A DNA stretch of 64,000 nucleotides, from contig NZ_JBFCVK010000013.1 of assembly GCF_040712085.1 (NCBI RefSeq), forward strand, positions 1-64,000, read 5' to 3'. Every line of letters begins with the position of its first letter. Positions within the stretch are counted from its first letter, which is position 1. This DNA is from Aquibaculum sediminis (lineage in GTDB: Bacteria; Pseudomonadota; Alphaproteobacteria; Kiloniellales; DSM-21159). The notes beneath the pieces are model-generated. The model did no database searches. It saw only the letters and a list, made by a program, of their open reading frames with translations, and had not been told where the DNA came from. The position numbers and the translations under genes are program-made. Shown here in pieces: positions 17,232-25,232 of the stretch.

Positions 17232-18761
17232 TCACTCCTCGATGTTGATGTTGAGCATCATCCCCAGGTCCTCGTGCGGCAGGATGTGGCAGTGCATGAC
17301 GAAGCGGCCGGTGAAGTCGGTGAAGCGCGTGCGGATCGTCACCGTCCCGGCAGCCGGAACGGCAATGGTGTCCTGCCAGTGCTTGTACTCTTCCGGCTCG
17401 CCGTTGATCGCCACCACCTGGAAGGGATTGACGTGGATGTGGATCGGATGCGGGAAGGGTGTCTCGTTGATGAGAACCCACTCCTCCGCCGTGTTCAGCT
17501 TCGCCACCACGTCGTCGCGCCGCGGGTCGAAGGCCTCGCCGTTGATGGTGAAGGTCATGTTCTTGTACATGCCCTCCACCGTGCGGGTGCCGAGCACGAA
17601 CTGCCGCTGTGCGACGATCTCCTCGTCGGTGATCTCGGTGAGGATGCGGTTCTCCGGCAGGACACCGGAGGGCAGGGCCGTGGCCATGGGAATGGAAGGA
17701 TCGACCCGGTCGGAAGCGGCCGGCAGCACGATGACGTCGGCCAGATGCATCTCCGGGAGCGCCTGGATGCCCTGGTGGAAGGCGGGGCGGCGCAGCTCGT
17801 AGTAGCCGGCCTTGCCGGCCTTGACCATGAGGTTCACCCGGTTGCCCGGCGCCAGGTCGACCTCGGTCATTTCCTCCGGCTCGTCCAGGGGATTGCCGTC
17901 GCGGCCGATCTCCAGGATCGTCAGGCCGTCGAGCGTGAAGGGCAGGAACTGTGCGTCGCCGGCGTGCAGCACGCGCCAGTGCTGCACCTCGCCCTCGCGC
18001 AGATAGATGCGCGGGCGGTACTGGCCGTTGATGAGGAAATCGCGCTCGGCGGTGAGCTCCCAGATCGAATCCATGGATTCGATCAGCCCGCCCTCCACGG
18101 CAATGGGGGCCTGGAGCACAAGGATCCGCTCCACCGCATCGCGCACCTCCGGCACCTCGTCCAGGGTGCCGTTGACGATCATCATGCCGGCGGCGCCCGA
18201 GGCGACCTGGGCGGCGACCGAGCCGTGGCGATGGGGGTGGTACCAGTAGGTGCCGGCGGGATGGTCGTCGGGGAGCTGCACCACGTAGTTGAAGGTCTGC
18301 CCGGGCTCAATCTCCAGATAGACGTTGTCGCTGTTGCCGCGCGGGCTGACGTGGAAGCCGTGGAAATGCAGGTTGGTGCTGTTGAAGCGGTTGGGGGTGT
18401 TCATCACCGGCGTGCCGCGGTCGGGATTGGGCGGCAGGCGGTTCTCGAGCCGGATCTCCAGGGTGTCGCCCGGGTGAACGCGCAAGGTCGGGCCCGGCAG
18501 GGCGCCGTAGTTACGCAACTCCGTGGCGCCGTCCGGCAGCGTCACGGATTGCAGCGCCATGCGCAGGGTGGCGCGCAGAACGCCCTCGCTGGCGTGAATT
18601 TCCGGGGGATTGGCCAGATCGTCGGCCAGGCCGAGCGGGCTTGCCGCCTCCACTGTGTCGCTACCGTCCGCGGCCGACAGGCCCCTCAAGGGATAGTAGG
18701 CAAGTCCGCCGACGGGCAGCAACAGCCCGGCGGCCAAAAGTCCGCGGCGTGATAAGCCCAT
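17232..18761 (-). CDS. Multicopper oxidase, Tat-exported
   Basis: This 509-residue protein starts with a twin-arginine signal (LSRRGLLAAGLLLPVGGLAY) and has all four copper-binding segments: LHFHGFH near residue 131, YWYHPHRHG near residue 172, HPIHIHVNPF in the C-terminal domain and MHCHILPHEDLGMM near the end, giving type 1, 2 and 3 copper ligands. Three cupredoxin domains and this length fit the CotA/CueO/laccase-like group, which couple substrate or cuprous-ion oxidation to reduction of oxygen to water. It is the first gene of a six-gene operon. No methionine-rich copper-binding insert is seen, so a cuprous oxidase role is not obvious. Confidence 0.9.
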   Translation of the reverse strand: MGLSRRGLLAAGLLLPVGGLAYYPLRGLSAADGSDTVEAASPLGLADDLANPPEIHASEGVLRATLRMALQSVTLPDGATELRNYGALPGPTLRVHPGDTLEIRLENRLPPNPDRGTPVMNTPNRFNSTNLHFHGFHVSPRGNSDNVYLEIEPGQTFNYVVQLPDDHPAGTYWYHPHRHGSVAAQVASGAAGMMIVNGTLDEVPEVRDAVERILVLQAPIAVEGGLIESMDSIWELTAERDFLINGQYRPRIYLREGEVQHWRVLHAGDAQFLPFTLDGLTILEIGRDGNPLDEPEEMTEVDLAPGNRVNLMVKAGKAGYYELRRPAFHQGIQALPEMHLADVIVLPAASDRVDPSIPMATALPSGVLPENRILTEITDEEIVAQRQFVLGTRTVEGMYKNMTFTINGEAFDPRRDDVVAKLNTAEEWVLINETPFPHPIHIHVNPFQVVAINGEPEEYKHWQDTIAVPAAGTVTIRTRFTDFTGRFVMHCHILPHEDLGMMLNINIEE

Positions 18762-18948
18762 CCCCGCCCCTTAGTACTTCGTTTTATCCGGGAAGGAATC
18801 CTATGAGCGCTCGCAGTCGAGCGCAAGTGTGCAGTGGCCCGGTCTTGGCCAATCAAGCCCGCCGCCAACTTGCTATGTTTACTTTACGAAAGGATGCCAA
18901 CCAATGGTCGTGGCATGCAATCGGACAGGTAGATCGGGCCGGCTGCTC

Positions 18949-20079
18949 TCACCGTTCCGTTTCTGCAAGTTCACCCCGGTCCGGCAACCTGTAACTGCTG
19001 CTGCGGCCGCCGCCTGGATTTCGGACCAGCACGCCTGCATCAAGCAACTCCCGAATATCGCGCAGTGCCGTGTCGGCGGAGCACTTCGCAAGCTTGCCGT
19101 ACTTCGTGCTCGTCAAGTGGCCTTCCCAGCCCTGTTCGAGCATGCGGTTGAGCACCAGTTGCTGGCGTTCATTCAGGGGGCGGCGATTTGCCGTCTCCCA
19201 GATAGTGGCGCGGTGGTGCACTGCGTCGAGTGTCACCCAGGCCAGCTCGAGGGCGCGCCGAAGGCAGACGAGAAACCAGGTCAGCCACGGCGTGATGTCG
19301 AGGCCATTGTGCTTCTGGTCCTCGAGGCGGCTGTAGTAGTCCTTTCGCTCCGCTTCGATCTGCGCGGACATGCTGTAATAGCGCTCCTGGGACCCGTCGG
19401 CGCGCGCGAGTGACATGTCGGCAATGGCGCGCGCTATCCGACCATTGCCGTCCTCGAAGGGATGGATTGTCACAAACCAGAAGTGCGCGATCCCGGCTTT
19501 CAGCACCGGGTCGAGGGCCAAGTCTGCGTTGAACCAGGCGAGAAAGCGCGCCATCTCGCTCTCCAGACGGTCCGCTGAGGGCGCCTCGAAGTGTATCTTT
19601 TCGCGCCCCGGCGGGCCGGAGACGACCTGCATCGCGCCCGCTGTCTCAGGCCGCCAGGCACCCACCGTGATCCGACGCAGCCCGCTGCGACCGACGGGAA
19701 AAAGCGCCGCGTGCCAGGCGAAGAGCCGTTCCTGGGTGAGGGGCTGTGCGAAGTTCCGCGTGGCATCAAGCAGCATTTCGACAATGCCGTCGACAGCCCG
19801 GCTCGATGGCACCAGACCGCCCGCCTCAATCCCCAGGTGCCGCGCAATGGAAGAGCGCACTTCCTCGGCGTTCAGCGCCTCGCCTTCGATGGCCGAGGAT
19901 TTCACGACGTCATCGGTCAGGGTGCCGAGATTGGCTTCCTGCCGATGCGCGAACCCCAACGCTCGCATCCGGCCAAGAATCTCGCCCTGCCGGAAGCGCA
20001 AATCGGAGAGCCTGGGCGAAAGCGCGGTGCTGTCCCAGGTGAAATGCGGCCAATCCGGCTGCTCGTGGATATAGGCCAT
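18949..20079 (-). CDS. Fic-family protein (AMPylase type) with winged-helix C-terminus
   Basis: The 376-residue product shows an N-terminal DUF4172-like region (YIHEQPDWPHFTWD), an inhibitory-helix motif SSAIEGEAL near residue 60 ([ST]xxxE[GN], so a class II Fic with N-terminal autoinhibition), and the complete Fic active site HPFEDGNGRIAR near residue 205. The C-terminal 60 residues (LAKCSADTALRDIRELLDAG) look like a winged helix-turn-helix. Fic enzymes usually transfer AMP to hydroxyl groups of target proteins. Start at ATG 20079 follows an AGGAGG. A strong palindrome lies about 55 bases upstream and may be bound by its own winged helix. Confidence 0.9.
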   Translation of the reverse strand: MAYIHEQPDWPHFTWDSTALSPRLSDLRFRQGEILGRMRALGFAHRQEANLGTLTDDVVKSSAIEGEALNAEEVRSSIARHLGIEAGGLVPSSRAVDGIVEMLLDATRNFAQPLTQERLFAWHAALFPVGRSGLRRITVGAWRPETAGAMQVVSGPPGREKIHFEAPSADRLESEMARFLAWFNADLALDPVLKAGIAHFWFVTIHPFEDGNGRIARAIADMSLARADGSQERYYSMSAQIEAERKDYYSRLEDQKHNGLDITPWLTWFLVCLRRALELAWVTLDAVHHRATIWETANRRPLNERQQLVLNRMLEQGWEGHLTSTKYGKLAKCSADTALRDIRELLDAGVLVRNPGGGRSSSYRLPDRGELAETER

Positions 20080-20131
20080 CGTTGCATTGCCTCCTGGCGT
20101 GACAATGCATCGAGCGTGCCTTGGCCGCAAC

Positions 20132-20209
20132 AATCACCGCAAAGTTTGCGGTGATTACCGGCCTAATCACCGCACATTCTGCGGCGAATAGCGCGCTCAA
20201 TCACCGCAA
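20132..20209. promoter_or_regulatory. Operator-like palindrome and half-site repeats upstream of fic
   Basis: A perfect inverted repeat, AATCACCGCAAA (20132-20143) and TTTGCGGTGATT (20145-20156) with a one-base spacer, is followed by a degenerate second copy (20165-20189) and a third half site (AATCACCGCAA at 20199-20209). All lie in the 150-base gap between the CoA transferase stop and the fic start. Their symmetry and repetition suggest a dimeric DNA-binding protein; the winged helix of the Fic protein is the nearest candidate. Confidence 0.65.
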
Positions 20210-20230
20210 GCGCGCAGGCCGGCTTGGCTT

Positions 20231-21445
20231 TCAGAGGACGCCCTTGTCGCGCAGCTCGGCGATCTCCTCCTCGGACAAGCCGAACTCGCGCAGCACCTCC
20301 TCGCTGTGCTCGCCCACATGCGGGGGCGGCCGGCGATAGGCCACGGGGGTCTCGGAGAACTTGATGGGGTTGCCGATCAGGTCGACGGTGCCGGTCTCGC
20401 TGCCGGGGAAGGGCAGGGAGACCTTCATGCCGCGGTGCAGGATCTGCGGGTCGGCAAAGACGCGGTCGATGGTGTTGACGGGGCCGGAGGGCACGCCCAG
20501 TTCCGCCAGTCCCTCGACCCACTCGTCCAACGTCTTGCGGCGGGTGAGCGGCGGCAGCAGCTCATAGAGCGCATCGCGATTGGCCACGCGCAGCGAGTTG
20601 GTGAGAAAGCGCGGGTCCTCGGCCAATTCCGGCGCACCGGCGAAGGCGCAGAAGCGCTGGAACTGCCGGTCGTTGCCCACGGCGATGATGAAGTGGCCGT
20701 CGGCGCAGGGCAGCACGTTATAGGGCACGATGTTGGCGTGCTCGGTGCCACGGCGATGCGGCACCTTGCCGGAGGTCAGGTAGTTCAGCCCCTCGTTCAC
20801 CAGCCAGGCCACCTGGGTGTCCAGCAGCGCCAGGTCGATGTACTGACCCTGGCCGGTCCGATCGCGGTGACGCAACGCGGCCAGGATCGCGACGCTGGCG
20901 TACATGCCGCACATGATGTCGGCGATGCCCACACCCACCTTCATGGGCTGGCCGTCGGGTTCGCCGGTGATCGACATCATCCCGCCCATGCCCTGGGCCA
21001 GGTAATCGTAGCCCGCGCGCGGCGCATAGGGGCCGGTCTGGCCGAAGCCGGTGATGGAGCAGTAGACGATGTCCGGCTTGACCTCCTTCATGGCGAGGTA
21101 GTCGAGACCGAACTTGGCCAGTCCGCCCACCTTGAAGTTCTCCGCCACCACGTCGCAGGAAGCCGCCAGCCGCCGGATCAGCGCCTGGCCCTCGGGCGCG
21201 GCGATGTCGACGGTGAGCGAGCGCTTGTTGCGGTTGGAGGAGAGGTAGTAGGCGCTGGCATCGCTGTCGCTGCCGTCGGCCTTCTTCACGTAGGGCGGGC
21301 CCCAACGCCGGGTGTCGTCGCCTTCGCCCGGCCGCTCGATCTTGATCACGTCGGCGCCGAGATCGCCCAGCAACTGGGTCGAGGTCGGTCCGGCGAGGAT
21401 GCGCGTGAGGTCGAGAATGCGAAGGCCAGATAGGGGTCCGGACAT
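20231..21445 (-). CDS. CaiB/BaiF family III CoA transferase
   Basis: A 404-residue protein with the family III CoA-transferase profile: LSGLRILDLTRILAGPTSTQ at the N-terminus, GADVIKIERPGEGDDTRRWG, SSNRNKRSLTVD, the YDYLAQGMGGMMSITG block and the catalytic aspartate in QYIDLALLDTQVAW (near residue 197). Enzymes of this class move CoA between organic acids such as formate/oxalate, succinate or carnitine. The neighbours do not reveal the substrate. Length is normal. The gene stands alone, with the Fic operator region downstream of its stop and a 160-base gap upstream. Confidence 0.9.
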   Translation of the reverse strand: MSGPLSGLRILDLTRILAGPTSTQLLGDLGADVIKIERPGEGDDTRRWGPPYVKKADGSDSDASAYYLSSNRNKRSLTVDIAAPEGQALIRRLAASCDVVAENFKVGGLAKFGLDYLAMKEVKPDIVYCSITGFGQTGPYAPRAGYDYLAQGMGGMMSITGEPDGQPMKVGVGIADIMCGMYASVAILAALRHRDRTGQGQYIDLALLDTQVAWLVNEGLNYLTSGKVPHRRGTEHANIVPYNVLPCADGHFIIAVGNDRQFQRFCAFAGAPELAEDPRFLTNSLRVANRDALYELLPPLTRRKTLDEWVEGLAELGVPSGPVNTIDRVFADPQILHRGMKVSLPFPGSETGTVDLIGNPIKFSETPVAYRRPPPHVGEHSEEVLREFGLSEEEIAELRDKGVL

Positions 21446-21606
21446 GGGCGCCTGCCGTTGGAGGGTCTCAAGAAAAGCGGAGCCGTCTTGTCGCCCGCCC
21501 CCCAGCGGGGGTCAAGGGAGGCGCTGCGGGGAATGTCCTCACGCTTTACGGTTCAGCCTTGCGGTGCCGGTGCAGGGCAGCATGAGCTACAGGATCGGAA
21601 GGTCTG

Positions 21607-22269
21607 TCACAGACCGGCAAAGTAGGTGTCTGCCGGCACGAAGCCCGGCAGACGCAGCGCCGCGGCCCGCTGCTGCTCCAGGAAGCCGTCACCGATCATG
21701 ATGACCTGGGCCGGCGCCAATCCCTGGCGTCGCAGCAGCGCCTCGCCGCCTCCAGCCGGAGAATCGGGGCCGCGCCAGCTGACCGGTTCCTCCAGGTCGA
21801 GCTGACGGTCGTTCAGCCGGCCCTCCAGAGCCGTCGCCACGCTGTCGAGGCAGGCATCGAGTTCCGGCTGCAGCGTCGCTTCCTGCGGGCCGAGTGGGTG
21901 GCCGCCCAGCACGAGAATGCGGCAGTCTTTCAGTCGGTCCAATTTCGCCAGCCGCGCCTGCAGCAGCTCCGGCCGCCCGTGCCGATCCACCCAGATGCGT
22001 CCGTTCATGCCCCGCACCAGCGTGCCGCCCATGCCGAACAGCAGGCTGTCGGGCCAGCGGCCAGTGTCCTGGATGGCCGCGTTGAAGACGGCGAAGGACA
22101 GACCCAAGTCCGCTGCCGCCCGTGCCCGCCGCGTCGCGATCCGGGGCAGCAGCTTAGCCTTCTGCTGCGTGTGGGCCTGCGTCCAGCAGTAGTAGGCCCA
22201 ACCGCCTCCAGAGGAGGTCAGCGGCGGGCCCTGGTTGTGCCCGAGGAGAGAGGAAGTGGCGACGACCAT
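21607..22269 (-). CDS. Protein of unknown function with GHNQGPPL motif and HAD-like C-terminus
   Basis: The 220-residue product begins MVVATSSLLGHNQGPPL; a GHN(x)GPPL box near the N-terminus recurs in uncharacterised alphaproteobacterial proteins and is followed here by a helical, aromatic segment (WAYYCWTQAHTQQKAKLLPR). The second half (RILVLGGHPLGPQEATLQPE ... VIMIGDGFLEQQRAA) looks like an alpha/beta domain and may be a reduced HAD-like or Rossmannoid fold, but the canonical DxD nucleophile is not seen. There is no signal peptide or membrane segment. Function unknown; ATG at 22269. Confidence 0.6.
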   Translation of the reverse strand: MVVATSSLLGHNQGPPLTSSGGGWAYYCWTQAHTQQKAKLLPRIATRRARAAADLGLSFAVFNAAIQDTGRWPDSLLFGMGGTLVRGMNGRIWVDRHGRPELLQARLAKLDRLKDCRILVLGGHPLGPQEATLQPELDACLDSVATALEGRLNDRQLDLEEPVSWRGPDSPAGGGEALLRRQGLAPAQVIMIGDGFLEQQRAAALRLPGFVPADTYFAGL

Positions 22270-22365
22270 TCAGAAAGTGTGCTGCAAAGCGCGCGCAGCG
22301 GCAAGCGAGCAGAGCAAGGTGTGCAGTGACTGAAGGGGCGCGTGAGTGGCGGTTGCCGTTTGTCC

Positions 22366-23652
22366 TCAGTCCCCATGCCAGTGCTGCATGTGATCGGCGT
22401 GGGTATCGAGATAGGCACCTTGGCGGTAATGGCTGTCGTAGAAGGCCGTGTCGAGATGCACGGCCTGCACGAAGCCCGGCAGCACGATTGTCGTGAAGGT
22501 GCCGGGAAAGCGCCCTTCCGTCTCCAGGATATAGCGGGCTACTTCCCCGAGGCACTCGACGAAGGCCTCGCTGTAGGGCGCGACCCCCGCCTTGACGCGC
22601 GCAGCATGCTTCCAGGCGCCGGGCGTTGCCGGATCATAGGCGCCGCCGGGCCCGAACTTGCGCTGCACGAAGGCCGCCACGGCCGCGCTCATGTCCGAAT
22701 AGAAGGGCGGGCAGAGCGCCTCGTAGACCCCGTCGAGACCGACTGGATCGGGCAGGGTCCAGCGCGCGTCGCGCAGGAAGCGGAAGCCGAAGCCCGCCAC
22801 GCCCTGTTCGGCAAAGGCGCCCAGGATGCTCCAGCGGTTCAGTCCGTTGAAGTAGAGACCACCCAGGCCCATGGCTTGCAGAGTCAGCACCATGTTGTGG
22901 CCCATGAAGGCGAGTTCTGAACAGTTCGCTTCGTAGGCGGACTGCCGGAGCACCGACAGCGGCATGCGCTTGTTCCCGTCGAGCAGGCCGCTGCGGATGA
23001 AGGGCTCGAGGTTGCCCGCCGGGCGCCCGTACTGGTCATCCATGAGGACGTTGCCGTTGCCGATGGCCATCGCCATCAGCGCCAGTACCTGCTCACTGGC
23101 GTCACCAATGGGCATGAAAAGGGTCGACCCCGGCGCATTGGCCATCCAGAGATTGGGCTCCAGCATGTGCGGCGGCGCGGCGGGCAGGTCGAGGCGCCTG
23201 TCCGAGAGCTTGACGGTATGAGCGCGGGCCACGGCGATGATGCGCTCCGCATCGTCGCGGATGCCCTCGAACTCGCGCATGCGTTCGGGCTGCACGTCGC
23301 GGGTGTTGGTGATGTAGCAGCCCTCGTCGTCGGTAAACAGCAGGGCCGGCGTCCCGAAACCACCGGCGGTCGGCGCCGTCCTGCCGGTAAAGCGCAGCGT
23401 ATAGTGCGCGTGCTGCTCCGGGCGGTCGGGACCGTGTGGCACGCCGAAGCTCCAGCCGGTCACTCCCGTGGCGGCGGCAATCAGCACCGCCCGCTCCAGT
23501 TCCGACAGCGGCAAAGGAGCGTGGCGAGAGCGAAAGGCAAGTGGGCCCGAAGTGATCTCCATGCCGAGGCCGAAGCGACGCGCCCGGCGTCCCAGAATGG
23601 CCTCGAGCAGGGGATAGCGGAGCAGCCGATCCAGTGGAGCTTGGTGTTTCAT
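22366..23652 (-). CDS. Large protein of unknown function, weakly nitroreductase-like
   Basis: A 428-residue soluble protein whose N-terminal stretch (LGMEITSGPLAFRSRHAPLP then LSELERAVLIAAATGVTGWS) resembles the start of nitroreductase/SagB-type flavin folds, where a Ser-Arg pair and a following helix bind FMN. The remainder has no motif I can place and ends in a His-rich HADHMQHWHGD. It is divergently transcribed from the HxlR-type regulator 167 bases away, and HxlR proteins often control neighbouring redox genes, which gives mild support for a flavin-dependent role. Call is tentative. Confidence 0.5.
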   Translation of the reverse strand: MKHQAPLDRLLRYPLLEAILGRRARRFGLGMEITSGPLAFRSRHAPLPLSELERAVLIAAATGVTGWSFGVPHGPDRPEQHAHYTLRFTGRTAPTAGGFGTPALLFTDDEGCYITNTRDVQPERMREFEGIRDDAERIIAVARAHTVKLSDRRLDLPAAPPHMLEPNLWMANAPGSTLFMPIGDASEQVLALMAMAIGNGNVLMDDQYGRPAGNLEPFIRSGLLDGNKRMPLSVLRQSAYEANCSELAFMGHNMVLTLQAMGLGGLYFNGLNRWSILGAFAEQGVAGFGFRFLRDARWTLPDPVGLDGVYEALCPPFYSDMSAAVAAFVQRKFGPGGAYDPATPGAWKHAARVKAGVAPYSEAFVECLGEVARYILETEGRFPGTFTTIVLPGFVQAVHLDTAFYDSHYRQGAYLDTHADHMQHWHGD

Positions 23653-23819
23653 GACACTGCCTCAGTCGCGCGGTTCAGGTAGAGTGGCTTGCGATGCCGG
23701 CTGCGCGAGCGCCGACGGGATGCAGCGTCGCAGTGCGGCAGCGGCACGGACAACTTCTGGATCTGTAGCGATCGGCCTTTTTGTCGGCGTGTGGATCAAG
23801 CCAGGAAGGATTCCGGGGC

Positions 23820-24518
23820 ATGAAGGGTTACGGACAGTTCTGCCCGCTGGCGCTCGCCTCCGAGATCGTCGGCGCTCGATGGACGCTCTTGGTGCTGCGA
23901 GAGCTCTGTCTCGGCAGTCGGCGCTTCAACGAGATCCACCGCGGTGTGCCGCGCATGTCGCCGGCCCTGCTCTCGCGCCGGCTGACAGAGCTCGAGAACG
24001 CAGGAATTCTTGAACAACGATATACCGGCAGGCGCAGCGAGTACCGGCTGACCGAGGCCGGCCAGGCGCTGGTGCCGACCATCGAAAGCCTGGCAAGCTG
24101 GAGCAAGCAGTGGCTGCCAGCCACCCTCAGCAGGGATCGGGCCGATCCCGATCTCGTGATGTGGGACATGCACCGCCGCATGCATTGCGAGCGCATGCCA
24201 ACGGCGCGCACGGTGATCCAGTTCGAATTCACCGATCAGCCGGAGACCAGGCGCTGTCGCTGGATCGTGGGGGAAGCTGGCGGTGTCGAGCTTTGCATCA
24301 CCGACCCGGGCTTCGAGGTGGACCTTTTCGTGACCACGGACAGCCGCACCGTGACCCTGGTCTGGTATGGCGACATTCCACTCCGCCGCGCCCTGGCCGA
24401 CGGCAGGATCGAGGTGCACGGACCCAGGCAGCTCTGCCGGGACTTCCCCTCCTGGCTGCAACTCAATCTGCTGGCGGAGGTGCCGAGGCGGCACGCCGTT
24501 GGCGAGGATCGGCTTTAG
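23820..24518 (+). CDS. HxlR-family winged-helix regulator with C-terminal SCP2-like domain
   Basis: The 232-residue product (start MKGYGQFCPLALASEIVGAR, preceded by AGGAAGG) has the HxlR signature in the first 100 residues: the CPLALA cysteine used by redox- or aldehyde-sensing members, WTLLVLRELCLGSRRFNEI, and SPALLSRRLTELENAGILEQ as the recognition helix and wing. The last 120 residues form a separate beta-rich domain resembling sterol-carrier (SCP2) ligand-binding domains seen in fused HxlR proteins. It probably represses the divergent gene at 22366-23652. The upstream in-frame extension to 23781 is unlikely to be translated. Confidence 0.8.
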   Translation: MKGYGQFCPLALASEIVGARWTLLVLRELCLGSRRFNEIHRGVPRMSPALLSRRLTELENAGILEQRYTGRRSEYRLTEAGQALVPTIESLASWSKQWLPATLSRDRADPDLVMWDMHRRMHCERMPTARTVIQFEFTDQPETRRCRWIVGEAGGVELCITDPGFEVDLFVTTDSRTVTLVWYGDIPLRRALADGRIEVHGPRQLCRDFPSWLQLNLLAEVPRRHAVGEDRL

Positions 24519-24573
24519 CCAGGATGGAGGACGGCCCCGATACAGAAGAGCAGGGTGAGCGTTCTGCTGCGCG

Positions 24574-25068
24574 CTATGTCTCCCCGTCAGCCGGATCCTT
24601 TGCCTGCAGGGCAAGATCCCCGAACTGCCGGTCCCAGCGCTGACCTTCTTCCAGGGCGCTGGCGAGCTGCTCCGCTGCGGGTTCATCGCCCAGGCGGGTG
24701 GTGAGCAGGTGCAAGTTGGCCCAGCCGGCGAGGCAAAGGTGCTGCAGGCGGCGGGCGGCCGCCGCGGCTGCGAGTTGCTTCAACTCCGACGTTCCGGCTG
24801 CCGCGATCATCCGTCGCGTGTCCTGCACCAGGGCCGCGATCGGTTCGTTGTGGACCTGGCCCTCCTCCTCGCTGTGGAGTTCCAGGCAGCCGCGGATGTC
24901 GCTCAGCACCCGTTCACCTTCGCAGCGGCGCTGATCCAGCAAATGCTGCAGCCGGGAGCTGGGCGTGGCGGACAGCAGACTCGGCATGATGTCGCGCAGC
25001 TGTTCCTCGGCGTTCTCGGCCAGGCGCAGCTCGTGCAGTAGCAATGCTTGCGGACTGTTGATCACCAT
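24574..25068 (-). CDS. YciF/YciE-type ferritin-like protein (DUF892)
   Basis: The 164-residue protein, starting MVINSPQALLLHELRLAENA, is all-helical and matches the DUF892/YciF group: the opening HELRLAENAEEQL supplies Glu/His ligands of the first helix, and LHSEEEGQVHNEPI supplies those of the third. These four-helix bundles relate to ferritin and rubrerythrin, bind a di-metal centre and are induced by osmotic or oxidative stress. It is divergent from dinB with a gap of about 165 bases, in which I see no clear LexA box. The longer frame to 25251 adds a basic, unrelated N-terminus and was trimmed. Confidence 0.75.
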   Translation of the reverse strand: MVINSPQALLLHELRLAENAEEQLRDIMPSLLSATPSSRLQHLLDQRRCEGERVLSDIRGCLELHSEEEGQVHNEPIAALVQDTRRMIAAAGTSELKQLAAAAAARRLQHLCLAGWANLHLLTTRLGDEPAAEQLASALEEGQRWDRQFGDLALQAKDPADGET

Positions 25069-25232
25069 GCTCTGCGCACCTCTCGCCCTTGCCTGACCTC
25101 GCTCCGGTATAAATCGCCTGTGCGGGCCGCAGTTCCGCACAGGAGAGGCAGTCGCGGCCTTCTTTCGCACGGGAGGGACTTGCGAACAAAAGGGGAAAAG
25201 AGTTCTCTGCCGCCTGGGATTGAAGGTAGGCA

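Noticed and set aside
17091..18752. 553-codon frame on the plus strand
   Set aside because: Antisense shadow of the multicopper oxidase gene, whose copper motifs are unambiguous on the minus strand.
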